Below are positions 54,401 to 64,000 of a stretch of 64,000 nucleotides of DNA, in pieces. Origin of the DNA: Meghimatium bilineatum (lineage: Eukaryota; Mollusca; Gastropoda; Stylommatophora; Philomycidae); contig CM067309.1 in NCBI GenBank assembly GCA_034231615.1, positions 39,153,627 to 39,217,626 on the forward strand, read 5' to 3'. The translations under genes and the position numbers were made by a program. Every line of letters starts with the position of its first letter. Position 1 is the stretch's first letter. Below the pieces are notes generated by a model. That model did not search any database and was not told where the DNA came from. It saw only the letters and a program-made list of their open reading frames with translations.

Positions 54401-56880
54401 AAAAAAATGAAAAAAAATATTTCTAATGATAAACTATATACATTTATGAAGTGTGTTGAAAAGTTTGAAAAAGAAAATGAAAAGATATAATTCTAGTGAT
54501 AATCTACTGGTAGATACATTTATGAGATGTGTTGAAAAGATTGAAAAAGAAAATAAAAAAATATATTTCTATTGATAATCTACCGGTAGATACATTTATG
54601 AGATGTGTTGAAAAGTTTGAAAAACAAAATAATATATTTCTAATGATAAACTAGATACATTTATGAGATGTGTCGAAAAGTTTTAAAAAGAAAATCAAAA
54701 AATAAATTTCTATTGATACACTATATACATTTATGAAATATGTTGAAAACTTTGAACAAGAAAATAAAAAAAAATATATTTCTAATGATAAACTAGATAC
54801 ATTGCTGAAATGTGTTGAAAAGATTAAAAAAGAAAATAAAAAAATATATTTCTAATGATAAACTAGATACATTGCTGAAATGTGTTGAAAAGTTTCAAAA
54901 TCAAAGACATATTTTTCTAATGATACATTAGATACATTTATGAAATGTGTTGATAAGTTTTAAAATCAAAAAAATATATTTCTAATGATAAATTAGATAC
55001 ATTTATGAAATATGTTGAAAAGTTTTAACAAGAAAATAAAAAAAATATTTCTAATGATAAACTATATACATTTATGAAATGTGTTGAAAAGTTTGAAAAT
55101 GAAAATGAAAAGATATATTTCTAGTGATAATCTACCGGTAGATACATTTATGAGATGTGTTGAAAAGATTGAAAATGAAAATTAAAAGATATATTTATAG
55201 TGATAATCTACCGGTAGATACATTTATGAGATGTGTTGAAAAGATTGAAAAACAAAATAATATATTTCTAATGATAAACTAGATACATGTATGAGATGTG
55301 TCGAAAAGTTTTAAAATAAAAAAAATATATTTCTAATGATAAACTAGATACATTGCTGAAATGTGTTGAAAAGTTTCAAAATCAAAGACATATTTTTCTA
55401 ATGATACATTAGATACATTTATGAAATGTGTTGATAAGTTTTAAAATCACAAAAATATATTTCTAATGATAAACTAGATACATTTATGAAATGTGTTGAA
55501 AAGTTTGAAAATAAAAAAAAAATCTTTCTAATGATAAACTATATACATTTATGAGATGTGTTGAAAAGTTTGAAAAACAAAATAAATTATTTCTAATGAT
55601 AAACTAGATACATTTATGAGATGTGTCGAAAAGTTTTAAAATCAAAAAATATATTTCTAATGATAAACTAGATACATTTATGAAATTTGTTGAAAAGTTT
55701 GAAAAAGAAAATCAAAAAATAAATTTCTATTGATACACTATATACATTTATGAAATATGTTGAAAAGTTTGAACAAGAAAATAAAAAAAATATATTTCTA
55801 ATGAAAAACTATATTCATTTATGAAATATATTGAAAAGTTTGAACAAGAAAATAAAAATAAAATATTTCTAATGATAAACTATATACATTTATGAAATGT
55901 GTTGAAAAGTTTGAAAAAGAAAATGAAAAGATATATTTCTAGTGATAATCTACCGGTAGATACATTTATGAAATGTGTTGAAAAGATTGAAAAAGAAAAT
56001 AAAAAAATATATTTCTAATGATAAACTACCGGTAGATAAATTTATGAGATGTGTTGAAAAGTTTGCAAAAGAAAATAAAACAATATATTTCTAGTGATAA
56101 ACTATATACATTTATGAAATATGTTGAAAAATTTGAACAAGAAAATTAAAAAAAAATATTTCTAATGATAAACTATATTCATTTATGAAATATATTGATA
56201 AGTTTGAAAAAGAAAATGAAAAGATATATTTCTAGTGATAATCTACCGGTAGATACATTTATGAGATGTGTTGAAAATCAAAAAAATATATTTCTAATGA
56301 TAATCTAGATACATTGTTGAAATGTGTTGAAAAGTTTCAAAATCAAATACATATTTTTCTAATGATACATTAGATACATTTATGAAATGTGTTGAAAAGA
56401 TTAAAAAAGAAAATTAAAAAATATATTTCTATTGATAAACTAGATACATTTATGAAATATGTTGAAAAGTTTGAACAAGAAAATAAAAAAAATATATTTC
56501 TAATGATAAACTATATACTTTTATGAAATGTGTTGAAAAGTTTGGAAAAGAAAATGAAAAGATATATTTCTATTGATAATCTACCGGTAGATACATTTAT
56601 GAAATGTGTTGAAAATTTTGAAAATCAAAAAAAATATATTTCTAATGATAAACTACCAGGAGATACATTTATGAGATGTGTTGAAAAGTTTGAAAATAAA
56701 AAAATATATTTCTAATGATAAACTAGATACATTTATGAAATGTTTTGAAAAGTTTCAAAATCAAAAAAATATATTTCTAATGATAAACTAGATACATTTA
56801 TGAAATGTTTTGAAAAGTTTCAAAATCAAAAAAATCTATTTCTAATGATAAAAACTAGATACATTTATGAAATGTGTTGA
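39500..56880. repeat. 6.1-kb satellite block repeated at +11,231
   Basis: About 39500-45650 matches 50730-56880. Marker positions 40019/51250, 41013/52244 and 42018/53249 are each 11,231 apart, and 45298/56530 are 11,232 apart, so hardly any indel separates the copies. Confidence 0.8.
41470..50740. repeat. 3-kb satellite block repeated at +6,220
   Basis: About 41470-44520 matches 47690-50740, anchored by 42018/48238 and by the rare TATTTCTACTGATAAACTAG near 41480 and 47700. Confidence 0.75.
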
Positions 56881-59800
56881 AAAGATTGAAAAAGAAAATA
56901 AAAAAATATATTTCTAATGATAAACTACTGGTAGATACATTTATGAGATGTGTTGAAAAGTTTGCAAAAGAAAATAAAAAAATATATTTCTAGTGATAAA
57001 CTATATACATTTATGAAATATTTTAAAAAATTTGAAAAAGAAAATTAAAAAAATATATTTATAATGATAAACTATATTCATTTATGAAATATATTGAAAA
57101 GTTTGAACAAAAAAATGAAAAAAAATATTTCTAATGATAAACTATATACATTTATGAAGTGTGTTGAAAAGTTTGAAAAAGAAAATGAAAAGATATAATT
57201 CTAGTGATAATCTACTGGTAGATACATTTATGAGATGTGTTGAAAAGATTGAAAAAGAAAATAAAAAAATATATTTCTATTGATAATCTACCGGTAGATA
57301 CATTTATGAGATGTGTTGAAAAGTTTGAAAAACAAAATAATATATTTCTAATGATAAACTAGATACATTTATGAGATGTGTCGAAAAGTTTTAAAAAGAA
57401 AATCAAAAAATAAATTTCTATTGATACACTATATACATTTATGAAATATGTTGAAAACTTTGAACAAGAAAATAAAAAAAAATATATTTCTAATGATAAA
57501 CTAGATACATTGCTGAAATGTGTTGAAAAGATTAAAAAAGAAAATAAAAAAATATATTTCTAATGATAAACTAGATACATTGCTGAAATGTGTTGAAAAG
57601 TTTCAAAATCAAAGACATATTTTTCTAATGATACATTAGATACATTTATGAAATGTGTTGATAAGTTTTAAAATCAAAAAAATATATTTCTAATGATAAA
57701 TTAGATACATTTATGAAATATGTTGAAAAGTTTTAACAAGAAAATAAAAAAAATATTTCTAATGATAAACTATATACATTTATGAAATGTGTTGAAAAGT
57801 TTGAAAATGAAAATGAAAAGATATATTTCTAGTGATAATCTACCGGTAGATACATTTATGAGATGTGTTGAAAAGATTGAAAATGAAAATTAAAAGATAT
57901 ATTTATAGTGATAATCTACCGGTAGATACATTTATGAGATGTGTTGAAAAGATTGAAAAACAAAATAATATATTTCTAATGATAAACTAGATACATGTAT
58001 GAGATGTGTCGAAAAGTTTTAAAATAAAAAAAATATATTTCTAATGATAAACTAGATACATTGCTGAAATGTGTTGAAAAGTTTCAAAATCAAAGACATA
58101 TTTTTCTAATGATACATTAGATACATTTATGAAATGTGTTGATAAGTTTTAAAATCACAAAAATATATTTCTAATGATAAACTAGATACATTTATGAAAT
58201 GTGTTGAAAAGTTTGAAAATAAAAAAAAAATCTTTCTAATGATAAACTATATACATTTATGAGATGTGTTGAAAAGTTTGAAAAACAAAATAAATTATTT
58301 CTAATGATAAACTAGATACATTTATGAGATGTGTCGAAAAGTTTTAAAATCAAAAAATATATTTCTAATGATAAACTAGATACATTTATGAAATTTGTTG
58401 AAAAGTTTGAAAAAGAAAATCAAAAAATAAATTTCTATTGATACACTATATACATTTATGAAATATGTTGAAAAGTTTGAACAAGAAAATAAAAAAAATA
58501 TATTTCTAATGAAAAACTATATTCATTTATGAAATATATTGAAAAGTTTGAACAAGAAAATAAAAATAAAATATTTCTAATGATAAACTATATACATTTA
58601 TGAAATGTGTTGAAAAGTTTGAAAAAGAAAATGAAAAGATATATTTCTAGTGATAATCTACCGGTAGATACATTTATGAAATGTGTTGAAAAGATTGAAA
58701 AAGAAAATAAAAAAATATATTTCTAATGATAAACTACCGGTAGATAAATTTATGAGATGTGTTGAAAAGTTTGCAAAAGAAAATAAAACAATATATTTCT
58801 AGTGATAAACTATATACATTTATGAAATATGTTGAAAAATTTGAACAAGAAAATTAAAAAAAAATATTTCTAATGATAAACTATATTCATTTATGAAATA
58901 TATTGATAAGTTTGAAAAAGAAAATGAAAAGATATATTTCTAGTGATAATCTACCGGTAGATACATTTATGAGATGTGTTGAAAATCAAAAAAATATATT
59001 TCTAATGATAATCTAGATACATTGTTGAAATGTGTTGAAAAGTTTCAAAATCAAATACATATTTTTCTAATGATACATTAGATACATTTATGAAATGTGT
59101 TGAAAAGATTAAAAAAGAAAATTAAAAAATATATTTCTATTGATAAACTAGATACATTTATGAAATATGTTGAAAAGTTTGAACAAGAAAATAAAAAAAA
59201 TATATTTCTAATGATAAACTATATACTTTTATGAAATGTGTTGAAAAGTTTGGAAAAGAAAATGAAAAGATATATTTCTATTGATAATCTACCGGTAGAT
59301 ACATTTATGAAATGTGTTGAAAATTTTGAAAATCAAAAAAAATATATTTCTAATGATAAACTACCAGGAGATACATTTATGAGATGTGTTGAAAAGTTTG
59401 AAAATAAAAAAATATATTTCTAATGATAAACTAGATACATTTATGAAATGTTTTGAAAAGTTTCAAAATCAAAAAAATATATTTCTAATGATAAACTAGA
59501 TACATTTATGAAATGTTTTGAAAAGTTTCAAAATCAAAAAAATCTATTTCTAATGATAAAAACTAGATACATTTATGAAATGTGTTGAAAAATTTTAAAA
59601 ATCAAATCAAAAAATTAATTTCTATTGATAAACTAGATACATTTATGAAATATGTTGAAAAGTTTGATCAAGAAAATAAAAAAATATATTTCTAATGATA
59701 AACTATATACATTTATGAAATGTGTTGAATAGTTTGAACAATAAAATAAAAAAAATATATTTCTAATGATAAACTATATACATTTATGAAATGTGTTGAA

Positions 59801-62800
59801 AAGAATGAAAAAGAAAATGTAAAGATATATTTCTAGTGATAATCTACCGGTAGATACATTTATGAGATGTGTTGAAAAGATTGAAAAAGAAAATAAAAAA
59901 ATATATTTCTAATGATAAACTACCGGTAGATACATTTATGAGATGTGTTGAAAAGTTTGAAAATAAAAAAAATATATTTCTAATGATAAAAACTAGATAC
60001 ATTTATGAAATGTGTTGAAAAGATTGAAAAAGAAAATAAAAAAATATATTTCTAATGATAAACTACTGGTAGATACATTTATGAGATGTGTTGAAAAGTT
60101 TGCAAAAGAAAATAAAAAAATATATTTCTAGTGATAAACTATATACATTTATGAAATATTTTAAAAAATTTGAAAAAGAAAATTAAAAAAATATATTTAT
60201 AATGATAAACTATATTCATTTATGAAATATATTGAAAAGTTTGAACAAAAAAATGAAAAAAAATATTTCTAATGATAAACTATATACATTTATGAAGTGT
60301 GTTGAAAAGTTTGAAAAAGAAAATGAAAAGATATAATTCTAGTGATAATCTACTGGTAGATACATTTATGAGATGTGTTGAAAAGATTGAAAAAGAAAAT
60401 AAAAAAATATATTTCTATTGATAATCTACCGGTAGATACATTTATGAGATGTGTTGAAAAGTTTGAAAAACAAAATAATATATTTCTAATGATAAACTAG
60501 ATACATTTATGAGATGTGTCGAAAAGTTTTAAAAAGAAAATCAAAAAATAAATTTCTATTGATACACTATATACATTTATGAAATATGTTGAAAACTTTG
60601 AACAAGAAAATAAAAAAAATATATATTTCTAATGATAAACTCGATACATTGCTGAAATGTGTTGAAAAGATTAAAAAAGAAAATAAAAAAATATATTTCT
60701 AATGATAAACTAGATACATTGCTGAAATGTGTTGAAAAGTTTCAAAATCAAAGACATATTTTTCTAATGATACATTAGATACATTTATGAAATGTGTTGA
60801 TAAGTTTTAAAATCAAAAAAATATATTTCTAATGATAAATTAGATACATTTATGAAATATGTTGAAAAGTTTTAACAAGAAAATAAAAAAAATATTTCTA
60901 ATGATAAACTATATACATTTATGAAATGTGTTGAAAAGTTTGAAAATGAAAATGAAAAGATATATTTCTAGTGATAATCTACCGGTAGATACATTTATGA
61001 GATGTGTTGAAAAGATTGAAAATGAAAATTAAAAGATATATTTATAGTGATAATCTACCGGTAGATACATTTATGAGATGTGTTGAAAAGATTGAAAAAC
61101 AAAATAATATATTTCTAATGATAAACTAGATACATGTATGAGATGTGTCGAAAAGTTTTAAAATAAAAAAAATATATTTCTAATGATAAACTAGATACAT
61201 TGCTGAAATGTGTTGAAAAGTTTCAAAATCAAAGACATATTTTTCTAATGATACATTAGATACATTTATGAAATGTGTTGATAAGTTTTAAAATCACAAA
61301 AATATATTTCTAATGATAAACTAGATACATTTATGAAATGTGTTGAAAAGTTTGAAAATAAAAAAAAAATCTTTCTAATGATAAACTATATACATTTATG
61401 AGATGTGTTGAAAAGTTTGAAAAACAAAATAAATTATTTCTAATGATAAACTAGATACATTTATGAGATGTGTCGAAAAGTTTTAAAATCAAAAAATATA
61501 TTTCTAATGATAAACTAGATACATTTATGAAATTTGTTGAAAAGTTTGAAAAAGAAAATCAAAAAATAAATTTCTATTCATACACTATATACATTTATGA
61601 AATATGTTGAAAAGTTTGAACAAGAAAATAAAAAAAATATATTTCTACTGATAAACTAGATACATTTATGAAATATGTTGAAAAGTTTGAACAAGAAAAT
61701 AAAAAAAATATATTTCTAATGATAAACTATATACATTTATGAAATGTGTTGAAAAGATTGAAAAAGAAAATAAAAAAATATATTTCTAATGATAAACTAC
61801 CGGTATATACATTTATGAGATGTGTTGAAAAGTTTGAAAAAGAAAATAAAAAAATATATTCTAATGATAAACTACCTGTAGATACATTTATGAGATGTGT
61901 TTAATAGTTTGAAAAAAAAAATAAAAAAATTTATTTCTAATGATAAACTATATACATTTATGAAATGTGTTGAAAAGTTTGAAAAAGAAAATGAAAAGAT
62001 ATATTTCTAGTGATAATCTACCGGTAGATACATTTATGAGATGTGTTGAAAAATTCGAAAATTAAAAAAATTTATTACTAATGATAAACTAGATGCATTT
62101 ATGAAATGTGTTGAAAAGATTAAAAAAGAAAATTAAAAAATATATTTCTATTGATAAACTAGATACATTTATGAAATATGTTGAAAAGTTTGAACAAGAA
62201 AATGAAAAGATATATTTCTATTGATAATCTACCGGTAGATACATTTATGAAATGTGTTGAAAATTTTGAAAATCAAAAAAAATATATTTCTAATGATAAA
62301 CTACCAGGAGATACATTTATGAGATGTGTTGAAAAGTTTGAAAATAAAAAAATATATTTCTAATGATAAACTAGATACATTTATGAAATGTGTTGAAAAG
62401 ATTAAAAAAGAAAATTAAAAAATATATTTCTATTGATAAACTAGATACATTTATGAAATATGTTGAAAAGTTTGAACAAGAAAATAAAAAAAATATATTT
62501 CTAATGATAAACTATATACTTTTATGAAATGTGTTGAAAAGTTTGGAAAAGAAAATGAAAAAATTAATTTCTATTGATAAACTATATACACTTAAGAAAT
62601 TTGTTGAAAACTTTGAAAATCAAAAAATTTATTTCTAATGATAAACTAGATGCATTTATGAAATGTGTTGAAAATTTTGGAAAAGAAAATCAAAAAATAT
62701 ATTTCTATTGATAAACTAGATACATTTATGAAATATGTTGAAAAGTTTGATCAAGAAAATAAAAAAATATATTTCTAATGATAAACTATATACATTTATG

Positions 62801-64000
62801 AAATGTGTTGAATAGTTTGAACAATAAAATAAAAAAAATATATTTCTAATGATAAACTATATACATTTATGAAATGTGTTGAAAAGAATGAAAAAGAAAA
62901 TGTAAAGATATATTTCTAGTGATAATCTACCGGTAGATACATTTATGAGATGTGTTGAAAAGATTGAAAAAGAAAATAAAAAAATATATTTCTAATGATA
63001 AACTACCGGTAGATACATTTATGAGATGTGTTGAAAAGTTTGAAAATAAAAAAAATATATTTCTAATGATAAAAACTAGATACATTTATGAAATGTGTTG
63101 AAAAGATTGAAAAAGAAAATAAAAAAATATATTTCTAATGATAAACTACTGGTAGATACATTTATGAGATGTGTTGAAAAGTTTGCAAAAGAAAATAAAA
63201 AAATATATTTCTAGTGATAAACTATATACATTTATGAAATATTTTAAAAAATTTGAAAAAGAAAATTAAAAAAATATATTTATAATGATAAACTATATTC
63301 ATTTATGAAATATATTGAAAAGTTTGAACAAAAAAATGAAAAAAAATATTTCTAATGATAAACTATATACATTTATGAAGTGTGTTGAAAAGTTTGAAAA
63401 AGAAAATGAAAAGATATAATTCTAGTGATAATCTACTGGTAGATACATTTATGAGATGTGTTGAAAAGATTGAAAAAGAAAATAAAAAAATATATTTCTA
63501 TTGATAATCTACCGGTAGATACATTTATGAGATGTGTTGAAAAGTTTGAAAAACAAAATAATATATTTCTAATGATAAACTAGATACATTTATGAGATGT
63601 GTCGAAAAGTTTTAAAAAGAAAATCAAAAAATAAATTTCTATTGATACACTATATACATTTATGAAATATGTTGAAAACTTTGAACAAGAAAATAAAAAA
63701 AAATATATTTCTAATGATAAACTAGATACATTGCTGAAATGTGTTGAAAAGATTAAAAAAGAAAATAAAAAAATATATTTCTAATGATAAACTAGATACA
63801 TTGCTGAAATGTGTTGAAAAGTTTCAAAATCAAAGACATATTTTTCTAATGATACATTAGATACATTTATGAAATGTGTTGATAAGTTTTAAAATCAAAA
63901 AAATATATTTCTAATGATAAATTAGATACATTTATGAAATATGTTGAAAAGTTTTAACAAGAAAATAAAAAAAATATTTCTAATGATAAACTATATACAT
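42930..64000. repeat. 7-kb satellite block repeated at +13,940
   Basis: About 42930-50060 matches 56870-64000, anchored by 45298/59238 and 48238/62178. The copy is cut by the window end, so it may be longer. Confidence 0.75.
54163..59578. repeat. Adjacent 2,708-bp higher-order repeat pair in the satellite
   Basis: 54163-56870 and 56871-59578 are near-identical neighbours of about 39 monomers each. Marker variants such as GGAAAAGAAAATGAAAAGAT (56550 and 59258) and AAGACATATTTTTCTAATGA recur at this spacing. Confidence 0.75.

Larger units (their letters stand above)
38841..64000. repeat. AT-rich satellite, about 70-bp monomer, about 360 copies, continues past the window
   Basis: Every 64-76 bases the array repeats ATATATTTCTAATGATAAAC, TAGATACATTTATGAAATGT, GTTGAAAAGTTTGAAAAAGA and an A-rich spacer. 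Two main monomer types alternate irregularly: one with AAACTAGATAC or AAACTATATAC, and one with a CCGGTA insertion giving the palindrome CTACCGGTAG. One strand is strongly purine-rich with regularly spaced A-tracts. Open frames never exceed 62 codons. No other element interrupts it over 25 kb. Confidence 0.97.

Noticed and set aside
40019-62363. Eleven recurring 61-62 codon frames (MLKSLEKK or MLKSLNKK type)
   Set aside because: They are the same satellite segment met in each higher-order copy, using non-ATG starts, and are the longest chance frames in an A-rich repeat.

Overview
This window is animal nuclear DNA: intron-rich, AT-rich, full of repeats, with no operons or bacterial signals. 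Two conserved metazoan genes can be read exon by exon. The glycosyltransferase residues resemble spiralian (mollusc-like) proteins, so I lean to a mollusc or another lophotrochozoan. That placement is an inference, not a measurement.

Left part (1-13.1 kb): the minus strand carries most of ERAL1, the mitochondrial Era-like GTPase that chaperones small-subunit rRNA. Nine coding exons are visible, from a mitochondrial presequence to the start of the KH domain. All eight junctions agree in phase and there is no internal stop. The 3' end lies beyond the left edge. Nearly every intron holds its own minisatellite plus SINE and LINE debris.

Middle part (13.9-38.8 kb): a 665-bp MITE-like element with long inverted ends, a hAT transposase remnant, many 3' fragments of non-LTR retrotransposons, and an eroded plus-strand copy of a procollagen galactosyltransferase (COLGALT, GT25 family). 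Eight exon blocks of COLGALT are recognisable from the signal anchor to the second GT25 domain. They carry stops, frameshifts, a changed DxD motif and a damaged splice donor, so I call it a pseudogene. An unidentified pair of open frames lies at 34.5-35.1 kb.

Two abundant SINE-like families (A, about 270 bp; B, about 155 bp) pepper the first 38 kb and share the same 3' third. More than twenty unrelated minisatellites occur. At least two appear to have grown out of the 5' head of a family A SINE.

Right part (38.84-64 kb): one uninterrupted AT-rich satellite of about 70-bp monomers with higher-order structure. Blocks of 2.7 to 7 kb are repeated almost exactly inside the array, including an adjacent 2,708-bp pair. 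It contains no genes. No rRNA, tRNA or CRISPR was found.
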